From Pseudoalteromonas sp. CO133X (GTDB lineage Bacteria > Pseudomonadota > Gammaproteobacteria > Enterobacterales > Alteromonadaceae), in assembly GCA_004208945.1 (NCBI GenBank), contig SGPE01000009.1, positions 186,001 to 250,000 of the forward strand: 64,000 nt of DNA, written 5' to 3'. The first letter of the stretch is position 1, and each line of letters starts with the position of its first letter. The notes beneath the pieces are model-generated. The model saw only the letters and a list, made by a program, of their open reading frames with translations. It was not told where the DNA came from and made no database searches. A program made the translations under genes and the position numbers. Shown piece by piece: positions 1-9,152 of this stretch.

Positions 1-1394
1 GCGCTGCTGTTTATTTGTTTGGTGATAATTCGTCATCAGGTCCCAACCAAATTGCATTATTGTTCGCTACTTTTACAGCGGCGTTAATTGGTTTAAAAAA
101 TGGCTATACATGGAAAAAACTTGAACAAGCCATGATTGAAGGGATCACTTTATCCCTTGGTGCAATTATTATCTTGCTTATGGTTGGTGCTTTAATTGGT
201 ACTTGGTTATTATCTGGAACTGTACCCACCCTTATTTACTATGGCCTTCAAATCATTAATCCCAGTTGGTTTTATGCTGCCAGTTGTTTAATCTGTGGCA
301 TTGTAGCTATGAGTATTGGTAGTTCATGGACCACAGCTGCAACTATTGGTGTGGCGTTATTAGGTGTTGCAACTGGTCTTGGTCTTGAGCAAGTTGTTAC
401 TGCTGGTGCTGTTATTTCTGGTGCATACTTTGGTGATAAGTTAAGCCCTCTTTCAGAAACCACAAACTTAGCACCTGCAGTAGCCGGTGCCGATTTATTT
501 GACCATATTCACCATATGCTTTGGACAACGGTACCAAGCTTTATCATCGCTTTAATTATTTTTATCTTTATGGGCTTTAATGCCGGTGGCTCAGCTGAGG
601 CAGGGCGTATTGAAGAAATTGTCAATTTACTGGAACAAAACTTCAACATTGGTTTTGAAATGCTAGTGCCCTTAGCTGTGCTGCTATTTTTAGCTATTCG
701 TAAAATGCCAGCTTTTCCTGCTATATCAATCGGTGCTGTGCTTGGTGCTATTTGGGCAATGCTATTTCAATCAGATTTAATTAGCAGCCAAATTGATGCA
801 TCACAAGGTGAAATTATTGGCTATTTTAAACTAGTATGGACCACTTTTTTCGATGGGTTTAGTATCGATACTGGTGATGAAAAAATGGATTCATTGCTCA
901 GTGGTGGTGGTATGGCTGGCATGTTAACGACTACATGGTTAATTATGACTGCGCTTATGTTTGGTGCCATTATGGAAAAAACGGGCTTACTTGATATGTT
1001 CGTAAAGAGCATCTTAAAAATAGCGAAGAGTACCGGCTCGCTTATTACCGCAACGATTGCTACGTGTATCGGTACAAATGCGGTAGCGGCTGATCAATAT
1101 ATTGCCATTGTCGTGCCTGGCCGCATGTTTAAAGAAGAATATGAAAAACGTGGTTTAAGGCCGGTTAACTTATCACGCACCTTAGAAGATGGCGGAACGA
1201 TAACTAGTCCATTGATCCCCTGGAATACTTGTGGTGCGTATATGCAAAGTGTTTTATTAATCAATCCATTTGATTATGCACTGTATGCTTTCTTTAATTT
1301 AATTAATCCGTTCCTAGCGGTTATTTATGCTTATTTGGGAATTAAGATTTTACGCATTACCCCAAAACATGCGAAACCAAGCACTGTTGAATAA
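1..1394 (+). CDS. nhaC: NhaC family Na+/H+ antiporter (5' truncated)
   Basis: Inner-membrane sodium/proton antiporter of the NhaC family. The reading frame is open from base 3, so the gene begins outside the window; the TTG at 15 is not its start. About 464 residues are visible. Many hydrophobic helices are present, with family-like segments FGDNSSSGPNQIALL near the beginning, SGAYFGDKLSPLSETTNLAP in the middle and EDGGTITSPLIPWNTCGAYM near the end, the last being the conserved C-terminal core of the family. Expected role is sodium extrusion and pH homeostasis, sensible for a marine cell. It ends 42 bp before pepN, with a hairpin between. The exact ion specificity (Na+/H+ versus malate/lactate exchange seen in some NhaC relatives) cannot be told from sequence. 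Confidence 0.9.
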   Translation, partial: AAVYLFGDNSSSGPNQIALLFATFTAALIGLKNGYTWKKLEQAMIEGITLSLGAIIILLMVGALIGTWLLSGTVPTLIYYGLQIINPSWFYAASCLICGIVAMSIGSSWTTAATIGVALLGVATGLGLEQVVTAGAVISGAYFGDKLSPLSETTNLAPAVAGADLFDHIHHMLWTTVPSFIIALIIFIFMGFNAGGSAEAGRIEEIVNLLEQNFNIGFEMLVPLAVLLFLAIRKMPAFPAISIGAVLGAIWAMLFQSDLISSQIDASQGEIIGYFKLVWTTFFDGFSIDTGDEKMDSLLSGGGMAGMLTTTWLIMTALMFGAIMEKTGLLDMFVKSILKIAKSTGSLITATIATCIGTNAVAADQYIAIVVPGRMFKEEYEKRGLRPVNLSRTLEDGGTITSPLIPWNTCGAYMQSVLLINPFDYALYAFFNLINPFLAVIYAYLGIKILRITPKHAKPSTVE

Positions 1395-1402
1395 TAACGT
1401 AA

Positions 1403-1422
1403 GGCCCTACAGAAGTGGGGCC
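1403..1422 (+). terminator. Terminator-like hairpin between nhaC and pepN
   Basis: GGCCCTAC and GTGGGGCC pair over 8 bp (one T-G wobble) around an AGAA tetraloop. Only a short ATTT follows, so termination would be weak. It sits just upstream of the pepN ribosome binding site. Confidence 0.4.
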
Positions 1423-1436
1423 ATTTGGAGCCTTTT

Positions 1437-4031
1437 ATGTCTGTAACGAATAAACCTCAAGCTCAATATCTAAAAGATTACCAAGCCCCACAATTTTCAA
1501 TTCACCATATCGATTTACGCTTCGAATTAGCACCATTAAAAACCACAGTGCAATCGACAATGACGGTGAGTCGTACGGATAATACCGAGGCCGATCTAAT
1601 ATTAGATGGTGTGGATTTAGTGCTTATTTCATTATCTGTAAATAATGAACAATACGATGATTATACACTTGAAGATGAAAAGCTGATTATCCATCATTTA
1701 CCGGACAGCTTTACACTTAAAATAGAAAATCATATTGATCCACAAACAAATACATCACTTGAAGGGTTGTATTTATCTGGCGGTGCGTATTGCACGCAAT
1801 GTGAAGCGCAAGGTTTTAGAAAAATTACGTATTACATGGATCGCCCTGATATTTTAGCCAGCTTTGATGTCACCATTATCGCGGACCAGAAATACACTCA
1901 TTTATTATCAAATGGTAATCAAATTGACGCTGGCACATTGGATGACGGTCGTCATTTTGTAAAATGGCAAGACCCATTCAAAAAACCAAGTTACTTGTTC
2001 GCTTTAGTAGCAGGGGATTTTGATGTTTTGCGTGACCAGTACACAACTAAGTCTGGTCGTAACGTAGAGCTGGCATTATTTGTCGATAAAGGAAATTTAG
2101 CTAAAACTCCGCATGCAATGTCTTCACTTAAAAAGTCAATGCAGTGGGATGAAGAGCGTTTTAATCTTGAGTATGACCTAGATATATACATGATTGTTGC
2201 TGTCGACTTTTTTAATATGGGGGCGATGGAAAATAAAGGGCTAAATATCTTTAATAGCAAATGCGTACTTGCCAACCAAGAGACGGCCACAGATAAAGAT
2301 TACCATACCATTGAGTCTATCGTTGGCCATGAGTATTTTCATAACTGGACCGGTAACCGTGTAACGTGTCGAGATTGGTTCCAGCTATCATTAAAAGAAG
2401 GCTTAACGGTCTTTCGTGACCAAGAATTTAGTAGTGATTTAGGCTCACGAGCACTTAACCGAATTGACGCGGTTAAGGTTATGCGTACTCACCAGTTTAG
2501 CGAAGATGCTGGGCCTATGGCGCACCCAATTCGTCCTGAAAAAGTGATTGAAATGAATAATTTCTACACTGTTACAGTCTATGACAAAGGCGCTGAAGTT
2601 ATTCGTATGATGCACACTTTATTGGGCGAAGAGAAGTTCCAGCAAGGCATGTCACTCTATTTCGAACGTCATGATGGACAAGCTGTGACCTGTGATGACT
2701 TTGTCGCTGCTATGAATGATGCGTCAGGCATTGATTTAAGCCAATTTAAACGTTGGTATAGTCAAGCTGGCACTCCAAAACTGAATGTTGAGCAACAGTA
2801 CAATAGCGAAAAACAAACGTTTACTTTAACAATTGAGCAATTCGCACCAGACAATCAACCTGAGAATGATCTGTTGCATATTCCATTTGCTATTGAATTA
2901 TTGAATCCGGCGGGGGAGTCATTACCGCTGGTAATTAATGACCAAGCCCATGATTCAGTATTGAATGTAACTAAACAGAAGCAACAATTTGTTTTTGAAG
3001 GGCTTGCTGAGCGACCTGTTGCTGTTCTATTGGAAGACTTCTCGGCCCCTTGTATTGTCAATCAATCAAGTTCGGCTGAGGATTTACTGCATATAATGCG
3101 TTTTGCTCGTAGTGACTTCTCTCGCTGGGATGCGCAACAACGTCTTTTGACCAATGAAATTAAAACAGCGATTTCGTCGGGTAATAACGAGTTATCGCCG
3201 TCGGTTATTAATACATTCGATACGCTTATTACTAAGCGTGAAGGTGATTTAGCATTGATTGCTGAATTACTTAAGTTACCAAGCTACGATACTTTGGCTG
3301 CTGAATACAAAGTCATTCCTGTTGATAATATTATTGATGTATTAAATGCCTTTGAAAAACAAATTGCATCGAGTCTTTCAGAGTCCTTAACGAATTGTTA
3401 TCAATCACTCGAAGATGATGGGTCAACGTCTGCTGACGCTGTTGCGGTGCGAGCATTAAAACAAGTTTGTTTGCATTACTTAGCTAAAACACCTGATCCA
3501 GCTATCAATGAGCTAATCATTGAAGCTGCAAATAGCGCGAATATGACAAATGTGCTCGCGTCACTGGGTGCTGTGGTGAGAGCAAATCATTCTCTTGGCG
3601 AGCGTTTATTGAGTGAATTTGATGCCAAGTGGCGTCATGATGTACTGGTAATGGATAAGTGGTTTGCCTTACAGGCGATGAATGATACTGATACCTGTAT
3701 CGATGAAATTAAAGGCTTATATGAGCACCCAAGTTTTGATTTTGGCAACCCTAACCGTGTTCGAGCATTAGTGGGTAGTTTTAGTCATTTTAATATTACG
3801 CAATTTCATCGTGCAGATGGCAAGGGCTATCAGCTATTGGGTGATCTATTGGTTAAGCTTAATGAAATTAATCCACAGAATGCGTCAAGAATGTTGACAC
3901 CTTTCATGTCATGGCGTCGCTATGACGACAATCGTTCAGCGGCGATGAAGGCACAACTTACTCGGCTAGCGTCATTGGATGGTTTAAGTGACGACTTATA
4001 TGAAAAAGTAGAGAAGGCACTTGCTAGTTAA
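1437..4031 (+). CDS. pepN: Aminopeptidase N (M1 family)
   Basis: Zinc-dependent M1 aminopeptidase that trims N-terminal residues from peptides in the cytoplasm, a main step of peptide recycling. From the ATG at 1437 the protein has 864 residues. An in-frame TTG lies 12 bp upstream, but GGAG at 1427-1430 is well placed as the ribosome binding site for the ATG. The exopeptidase motif GAMEN is at residues 262-266 and the zinc site HEYFH at 298-302, with the third ligand Glu321 at the expected spacing (HExxH, 18 residues, E). Length and the C-terminal helical part (ARSDFSRWDAQQRL onward) match the long gammaproteobacterial PepN. The stop codon overlaps the start of the DUF2835 gene (TAATG), suggesting translational coupling. 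Confidence 0.96.
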   Translation: MSVTNKPQAQYLKDYQAPQFSIHHIDLRFELAPLKTTVQSTMTVSRTDNTEADLILDGVDLVLISLSVNNEQYDDYTLEDEKLIIHHLPDSFTLKIENHIDPQTNTSLEGLYLSGGAYCTQCEAQGFRKITYYMDRPDILASFDVTIIADQKYTHLLSNGNQIDAGTLDDGRHFVKWQDPFKKPSYLFALVAGDFDVLRDQYTTKSGRNVELALFVDKGNLAKTPHAMSSLKKSMQWDEERFNLEYDLDIYMIVAVDFFNMGAMENKGLNIFNSKCVLANQETATDKDYHTIESIVGHEYFHNWTGNRVTCRDWFQLSLKEGLTVFRDQEFSSDLGSRALNRIDAVKVMRTHQFSEDAGPMAHPIRPEKVIEMNNFYTVTVYDKGAEVIRMMHTLLGEEKFQQGMSLYFERHDGQAVTCDDFVAAMNDASGIDLSQFKRWYSQAGTPKLNVEQQYNSEKQTFTLTIEQFAPDNQPENDLLHIPFAIELLNPAGESLPLVINDQAHDSVLNVTKQKQQFVFEGLAERPVAVLLEDFSAPCIVNQSSSAEDLLHIMRFARSDFSRWDAQQRLLTNEIKTAISSGNNELSPSVINTFDTLITKREGDLALIAELLKLPSYDTLAAEYKVIPVDNIIDVLNAFEKQIASSLSESLTNCYQSLEDDGSTSADAVAVRALKQVCLHYLAKTPDPAINELIIEAANSANMTNVLASLGAVVRANHSLGERLLSEFDAKWRHDVLVMDKWFALQAMNDTDTCIDEIKGLYEHPSFDFGNPNRVRALVGSFSHFNITQFHRADGKGYQLLGDLLVKLNEINPQNASRMLTPFMSWRRYDDNRSAAMKAQLTRLASLDGLSDDLYEKVEKALAS

Positions 4032-4252
4032 TGAACGAATACTATTTTTCGCTCTACCTGAGTTACTCTAAATGTTTAGATTATTATCATGGTAAATATA
4101 AATCAGTCCAAGTGACGGAAGATGGTGGTAAAACAGTTCGTTTCGATGCTGAACATTTGCGTCCTTTTATTTCTTCGATAGGAATAAGAGGGCGCTTTAG
4201 GCTGATACTCACTGAGCAAAACAGATTCCTTAAACTTGAGAGAGTCAGCTAA
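4031..4252 (+). CDS. DUF2835 family protein
   Basis: Small protein of 73 residues with no known function. It resembles the DUF2835 family of gammaproteobacteria: an aromatic N-terminal strand (YYFSLYLSYSKCLDYYHG), then FDAEHLRPF and GRFRLILTEQNRFLKLERV, the typical conserved core. No signal peptide or membrane segment is seen. The ATG shares one base with the pepN stop, so expression is probably coupled to pepN. A family assignment from memory, not by search. Confidence 0.8.
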   Translation: MNEYYFSLYLSYSKCLDYYHGKYKSVQVTEDGGKTVRFDAEHLRPFISSIGIRGRFRLILTEQNRFLKLERVS

Positions 4253-4282
4253 AAGTATGAAATCTAAGTTATAACTCTTCTT

Positions 4283-4321
4283 CAAAGTACGGTATTTTGT
4301 TCTAAAATTAACCGTACTTTG
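4283..4321. repeat. Inverted repeat / hairpin downstream of the DUF2835 gene
   Basis: CAAAGTACGGT at 4283-4293 pairs perfectly with ACCGTACTTTG at 4311-4321, and the inner ATTTT (4294-4298) and AAAAT (4304-4308) extend the stem to 16 bp with a 2-base bulge around a GTTCT loop. No T-run follows on either strand, so it is not a standard intrinsic terminator. It may end or stabilise the pepN transcript, or be an operator. Confidence 0.6.
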
Positions 4322-4399
4322 CTGTCCCCAATTAACTAAATTTATTATATTTTTGTTAATTCGGTTTGTTCTATTGTTAATTTACGTGTATAAATTATC

Positions 4400-4417
4400 T
4401 GGTATGACGTCTTACCA
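4400..4417. promoter_or_regulatory. 18 bp operator-like dyad upstream of DUF1302 gene
   Basis: TGGTATGACGTCTTACCA is an inverted repeat with 8 of 9 symmetric positions matching. Size and symmetry suit a dimeric regulator such as a LuxR, TetR or LacI type protein. No regulator gene lies nearby in this window, so the factor is unknown. Confidence 0.4.
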
Positions 4418-4562
4418 ATACGTAAACGTCACATAATTAAATAAATATTAACCGATTGAACGCGTTCTATATTGTATTTTTACTATTTCGCTTCTATCGT
4501 TAGAAAGATACTAAAAACAACAATTTGATCACAAAACAACCCGTTACAGGGGGATGAACACA

Positions 4563-6647
4563 ATGATAAAACGCTCGCTTTTTGTTAAAAACAAAATAGC
4601 TTTGGGGCTTGCGGCAGCAACCCTTGGGCTTTCAAGCACTGCTTTGCACGCGGCAACTTTTGAGTTAGGGGATTTTGACGTCCGTTTTGACTCTAGTTTT
4701 TCTTATGGACAGAGCATTCGTGTTGAAGACCGCGACTTTCAGCATATAGGTAAAAGTAATAACCCGTCATTCGATTGGACCGGCTATCACTCAGCTTTAA
4801 ATCCTATCTACTCGTCTGCGGATGTTTGGAACCAGCCAGGTGCATATTCAAATAACGGTGATGCTGGTAACTTAAACTTCGATAGTGGCGATTCGTTTTC
4901 AAAGCTATTAAAAGGCAACCACGAGTTATCAATTAGCAAAGATAACTATGGCTTCTTCACACGCTTCATGTATTTCTATGATTTTGCTTTGATGGATGGC
5001 GATTTCGCTTATAACAATCCAACTTCTGGGCAAAAAGTCGATCCATGTGATGATGACGATACTAAAGAACAAGTGTGTGCGGACCTGCGACTTTTAGATG
5101 CCTACGTTTGGGCTAACTTCGATTTAAATGAAGGGCGTAACCCGCTATCTATCCGTTTAGGGCAACAAGTCGTAAACTGGGGTGAAAGTACACTGATCTC
5201 TCATGGTATTAATGTCAACCCAGTTGATATTGACCGCCTTAAAGCACCTGGTGCTGAGCTTAAAGAAGCGTTTATCCCTGTGGGCATGCTTTGGGCATCA
5301 CTCGGTATTACCGATAACCTTACTTTGGAAGGGTTTTATCAGTACGAGTGGCACGAGACACGTCTTCCTGCTGCGGGTACTTACTTCTCAACCAATGATT
5401 TTGCATCAGAGAATGGTTACCAACAAAATATCCAACTTGGTTTTACCTCAAACCCTGACATTGATTTAGCATTCTTAACAGAAAGCTTAAATAGTTTAGA
5501 TGACATTGTGCGCTCGCAAGGAATCGATCCTACATCAGCGCAAGGCCAAGCGATGATGGCACAGCTGTACTTAGCTTACCCAACTAAAGTGGCGTTAAAA
5601 GGTAAGGGCAACGCAGGTAAGAGTGAGCCTGATGATGGTGGTCAATATGGTTTACGTTTAGGTATGTTTTTACCTGAGCTAAATGATACTGAAGTTGCGT
5701 TATATCACATCAACTATCATAGCCGTCGTCCGGTAATATCAGGTCAAGTTTCTAATTTTACAAGCGCAGCAATCGCGTCTGATATTGGTATGTTACTTAG
5801 CACTGAAATTACTGAAGATAATGTAACAGGCTTACAAGCATTTACTAAGGGTCAATTAGAATACCCTGAAGATATTAAGCTTTACGGTTTAAGCTTTAAT
5901 ACTTCGTTAGGCGAAACCGCATTTGCGGGTGAGTTTGCCTTCCGTCAAGATGAGCCTTTGCAAATTGATGACGTAGAATTACTTTATGCTGGTATGCCTG
6001 AGCAATTAGCTGTTGCAGGTATCCGCCCTGATTTTGCTGGTATCTCACAAATGAGCCCAGGTGATGCAACAAGCGTTGTCGGTCCTGGTGAATTAGCACA
6101 AGGCTTTATTTTACGTAATACTGCGCAATTGCAATTCACGGCGACTCATTTATTTGGTCCATCTTTAGGTGCTGATAGCTGGGCTGTGGTCGGTGAAATT
6201 GGTGGTGTACGAATTAATAATATGCCGGAATATGATGAGCTTCGTTTAAACGTGGCAGGTACAGGGCGTAGTGGCGTTATCCAAGGTCCATTGGCTGACG
6301 ATTATTCTACATTGCACTTAGGTCTTTCTAATGGCCCAGAGACAAACCCTTTCCCAACTGCATCAGCGTGGGGCTATCGTTTAATCGCAAAGGGTGATTA
6401 TTTCAATATTTTTAACGGTGTGAACTTTTCCCCTCGTTTTGTATTTTCACATGACGTGAATGGTATAACACCAGACCCTATGTTCTTATTTGTTGAAGAC
6501 CGTAAATCACTCGGTGTAACTATGAACTTCAACTATCAAAATGCGTGGTCGTTCGACTTTAGCTACAACTCATTCTGGGGTGGTGGCGCGACGAATACAT
6601 TCTCTGACCGCGATTATGTTTCTTTCAATATCAAATATTCAATTTAA
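4563..6647 (+). CDS. DUF1302 family outer-membrane protein
   Basis: Predicted outer-membrane protein of the DUF1302 family, function unknown. I choose the ATG at 4563 (694 residues) over the ATG at 4554, because AGGGGG at 4548-4553 is 9 bases from the former and touches the latter. A cleavable signal peptide is visible: basic start MIKRSLFVKNK, hydrophobic core, then probable cleavage after ALHA. The rest is rich in aromatic, alternating strands and ends in DRDYVSFNIKYSI, typical of a beta-barrel, though the last residue is Ile rather than Phe. Family landmarks include LRLLDAYVWANFDLNEG and LRLGQQVVNWGEST. It starts a run with DUF1329 (9 bp gap), Ycf48-like and MMPL genes, and probably forms the outer-membrane part of that system. 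Confidence 0.85.
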   Translation: MIKRSLFVKNKIALGLAAATLGLSSTALHAATFELGDFDVRFDSSFSYGQSIRVEDRDFQHIGKSNNPSFDWTGYHSALNPIYSSADVWNQPGAYSNNGDAGNLNFDSGDSFSKLLKGNHELSISKDNYGFFTRFMYFYDFALMDGDFAYNNPTSGQKVDPCDDDDTKEQVCADLRLLDAYVWANFDLNEGRNPLSIRLGQQVVNWGESTLISHGINVNPVDIDRLKAPGAELKEAFIPVGMLWASLGITDNLTLEGFYQYEWHETRLPAAGTYFSTNDFASENGYQQNIQLGFTSNPDIDLAFLTESLNSLDDIVRSQGIDPTSAQGQAMMAQLYLAYPTKVALKGKGNAGKSEPDDGGQYGLRLGMFLPELNDTEVALYHINYHSRRPVISGQVSNFTSAAIASDIGMLLSTEITEDNVTGLQAFTKGQLEYPEDIKLYGLSFNTSLGETAFAGEFAFRQDEPLQIDDVELLYAGMPEQLAVAGIRPDFAGISQMSPGDATSVVGPGELAQGFILRNTAQLQFTATHLFGPSLGADSWAVVGEIGGVRINNMPEYDELRLNVAGTGRSGVIQGPLADDYSTLHLGLSNGPETNPFPTASAWGYRLIAKGDYFNIFNGVNFSPRFVFSHDVNGITPDPMFLFVEDRKSLGVTMNFNYQNAWSFDFSYNSFWGGGATNTFSDRDYVSFNIKYSI

Positions 6648-6656
6648 GGGTAAATT

Positions 6657-8024
6657 ATGATTATTAGAAAACCTACCCTCATTGCTGCAGCTTTTTGCAG
6701 TGTTTTCGCAAGCTCAAGTGTACTTGCAAAAATTACCGCTGATGAAGCAGCACGTTTAGGTAATGATTTAACACCAATCGGTGCAGAGAAAGCGGCGAAT
6801 AAAGATGGTTCTATTCCAGCTTGGACAGGGGGAATTACAACACCTCCTGCTAGTTATAAAGCGGGAATGCACCACCCAGACCCATACGCTGAAGATAAAG
6901 TTTTATTTACCATTGATAAGTCAAACGTAGATAAATACAAAGAATACCTAAGCCCTGGTCAAATTGAACTATTCAAAACATACCCTGATACGTTCAAAAT
7001 GAATATTTATCAAACTCGCCGTAGCGCTTCTTATCCTCAGTTTGTTTATGATGCAACTAAAAAATATGCAACGACAGCTGAGTTGGTTGAAGGTGGTAAT
7101 GGTATTAAAAACACGGCGGTTGGTGTACCGTTTCCTATTCCTAAGGACGGCTTAGAGGCTATCTGGAATCATCTATTACGTTTTAGAGGTTTATCTATTG
7201 AACGTTTTGGTGGACAAGCTGCACCAACAGCATCAGGCTCATATAATTATGTTGGCTTTGATGAGCAACTATTAGTTGAGTATTCAGATCCAAAAGCGAC
7301 ACCTGAAAAACTTCAAGAATCAAACATTCTATTCAAGTTTAAGCAAAAAGTAACAGAACCTGCGCGTCTTGCTGGTACTGCATTACTTGTCCATGAAACC
7401 ATGGACCAAATTTTAACACCTCGTCAAGCGTGGACTTATAACTCTGGTCAGCGTCGTGTTCGTCGTGCGCCAAACGTGGCATATGATGCACCAGGTACTG
7501 CAGCAGATAGTTTACGTACTACCGATGACTTCGATATGTTTAATGGTTCACCAAACCGTTATAACTGGACGTTAAAAGGTAAGCAGGAGCTTTATATTCC
7601 ATATAACAGCTACAAACTGCATAGCGATAAGCTTGAATACGATGATATCTTGCAAGCAGGTCATATCAACCCTGAATATGTTCGTTATGAGAAGCACCGT
7701 GTTTGGGTTGTTGAAGCTAACTTAAAAGAGGGCACTCGTCACATTTATAAAAAACGTGTGTTCTATATTGATGAAGACAGCTGGCAAGTTCACGTAGCAG
7801 ATATATATGATAATCGTGACCAAATGTATCGTGTGGCGATGGCCCATGGCCTAAACTACTATGAAGTACCAACTCACTGGAGTACCTTAGAAGTTTACCA
7901 TGATCTTAATTCACGTCGTTATTTGGCAATTGGTTTAGATAACCAAGAGAAGATATATGACTTCTCACAATCATTTAACGATAACGAGTTTACGTCAAGC
8001 GCACTTCGCCGCGAAGGCCGTTAA
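6657..8024 (+). CDS. DUF1329 family periplasmic protein
   Basis: Secreted protein of 455 residues in the DUF1329 family. An N-terminal signal peptide is clear (MIIRKPTLIAAAFCSVFASS, cleavage probably after SVLA). The mature start ITADEAARLGNDLTPIGAEK and the downstream IPAWTGGI are hallmarks of the family. From family knowledge, DUF1329 proteins have a fold related to the LolA/LolB lipoprotein carriers, suggesting binding of a hydrophobic ligand in the periplasm; the ligand here is unknown. It follows the DUF1302 gene by 9 bp, a pairing I recall as very common, so the two proteins probably act together. A hairpin follows at 8032-8055, then a 120 bp gap to the Ycf48-like gene. Confidence 0.85.
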   Translation: MIIRKPTLIAAAFCSVFASSSVLAKITADEAARLGNDLTPIGAEKAANKDGSIPAWTGGITTPPASYKAGMHHPDPYAEDKVLFTIDKSNVDKYKEYLSPGQIELFKTYPDTFKMNIYQTRRSASYPQFVYDATKKYATTAELVEGGNGIKNTAVGVPFPIPKDGLEAIWNHLLRFRGLSIERFGGQAAPTASGSYNYVGFDEQLLVEYSDPKATPEKLQESNILFKFKQKVTEPARLAGTALLVHETMDQILTPRQAWTYNSGQRRVRRAPNVAYDAPGTAADSLRTTDDFDMFNGSPNRYNWTLKGKQELYIPYNSYKLHSDKLEYDDILQAGHINPEYVRYEKHRVWVVEANLKEGTRHIYKKRVFYIDEDSWQVHVADIYDNRDQMYRVAMAHGLNYYEVPTHWSTLEVYHDLNSRRYLAIGLDNQEKIYDFSQSFNDNEFTSSALRREGR

Positions 8025-8031
8025 TCCAAAT

Positions 8032-8055
8032 AGGCACCTGTTTTATCAGGTGCCT
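8032..8055 (+). terminator. Terminator-like hairpin after DUF1329
   Basis: AGGCACCTG (8032-8040) and CAGGTGCCT (8047-8055) form a perfect 9 bp stem with a TTTTAT loop, followed by only TT then GCA. It could end or attenuate the DUF1302-DUF1329 transcript before the Ycf48-MMPL pair. Confidence 0.55.
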
Positions 8056-8144
8056 TTGCAATTCATATTAGTCAATTAGGCACAATTGGTTTAACACGTG
8101 ACTTATGGCTTACTCATTTATCTTTTCGAAGGCGATTTACCCTT

Positions 8145-9152
8145 ATGAAGTATTTGCTTTATGCTTGTCTTGCTTATAGTGCTTCATGTTTTTCTCAGGA
8201 CATGCCCCAACTAGAACATGCTATTAGTGCTGTTAATGCAGACAAAACACTCCTCACAGATATTGAACTAATTGATGATCAATTAGTGGCTGTTGGAAAA
8301 CACGGCGTCGTAATCACCAGTAGCGATGCACAATCATGGCAGCAAGCCAGTGTTCCAACGCAAGTTTTACTCACCGCAGTCGATTTCTATAATAAGAACC
8401 TAGGATGGGCATGTGGTCATGATGCCACTATTATTAATACTACGGATGCGGGCAAAACATGGCAGCTTCAGCAAGCACTTCCAGATATGGATAAGCCTTG
8501 CTTAGATATACTTTTCACCTCAGAAAAGCATGGCTATGCTGTGGGTGCATACGGCATGTTTTTTGAAACGCAGGATGGTGGCCAGAAATGGCAAAAACGA
8601 TTTTTAGATAGCTTACTTTTTGAAGAAGACCGTGCATACCTTAATGAACTAAAAAAGAGTGACCCAGAAGGGTATGAGTATGAGACAGCTTCGATTCTTC
8701 CACATTTTAACCGTATTGTGAAAACCAATGACCGTTTAATATTGGTTGGTGAAATGGGGTTGATGGCTGAAAGTTTTGATAACGGTGGCACGTGGCAACG
8801 TCTAGAAGAAATATATATGGGGTCTTTCTTTACGTTTGCGTCAACTGCAGATCAATCTCAAGGAGAAGACTTAGTTGCAGGTTTGAGAGGGAATATTTTT
8901 ACTCGTCAGGCAGGCAGTGAGCAATGGCAACAAATCCACACAGACAATTTCGCAACAGTAAACAGCGCAATTAACTACAATAACGAATGGCTGCTGTTTG
9001 CCAATAGCGGTGTCATTTTTCATGTTACAAATGATGAACTAACTGAAGAACAAATGGATGATGGCAAGTCTTTACTTGATGGTGTTGTATTTCAAAATAA
9101 ACTCATTATGGCTTCAGAAGATGGTATTAAAGTGAAGGAGTTGAATCCGTAA
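8145..9152 (+). CDS. Ycf48-like / BNR beta-propeller protein
   Basis: Secreted protein of 335 residues resembling the Ycf48 family, named after a cyanobacterial photosystem II assembly factor but also found in heterotrophs. A short signal peptide is seen (MKYLLYACLAYSASCFS). The rest shows beta-propeller Asp-box repeats of the form T-x-D-x-G-x-x-W: NTTDAGKTWQLQ, ETQDGGQKWQKR and a third in ESFDNGGTWQRL. In heterotrophs this fold cannot serve photosynthesis; its neighbours (DUF1302, DUF1329, MMPL transporter) suggest a scaffold or assembly role in an envelope complex. The stop overlaps the ATG of the transporter gene by one base, implying co-translation. The ligand or partner is inferred only from context. 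Confidence 0.8.
   Translation: MKYLLYACLAYSASCFSQDMPQLEHAISAVNADKTLLTDIELIDDQLVAVGKHGVVITSSDAQSWQQASVPTQVLLTAVDFYNKNLGWACGHDATIINTTDAGKTWQLQQALPDMDKPCLDILFTSEKHGYAVGAYGMFFETQDGGQKWQKRFLDSLLFEEDRAYLNELKKSDPEGYEYETASILPHFNRIVKTNDRLILVGEMGLMAESFDNGGTWQRLEEIYMGSFFTFASTADQSQGEDLVAGLRGNIFTRQAGSEQWQQIHTDNFATVNSAINYNNEWLLFANSGVIFHVTNDELTEEQMDDGKSLLDGVVFQNKLIMASEDGIKVKELNP

Larger units (their letters stand above)
4253..4562. other. 310 bp control region ahead of the DUF1302 cluster
   Basis: No gene is seen. The region holds a long hairpin at 4283-4321, an 18 bp imperfect dyad at 4400-4417 and a 10 bp palindrome GAACGCGTTC at 4458-4467. A weak sigma70-like candidate is TTGAAC at 4456-4461 with TACTAT at 4481-4486 (spacer 19), which would place the palindrome over the -35. 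The AGGGGG at 4548-4553 is the likely ribosome binding site of the next gene. Confidence 0.6.

Noticed and set aside
15..1394. TTG at 15 as the start of the antiporter gene
   Set aside because: The frame is open to the window edge and the sequence before it continues the NhaC-type protein; the gene is simply cut.
1425..1436. TTG at 1425 as the pepN start
   Set aside because: It overlaps the GGAG that serves as RBS for ATG 1437, which gives the normal protein start.
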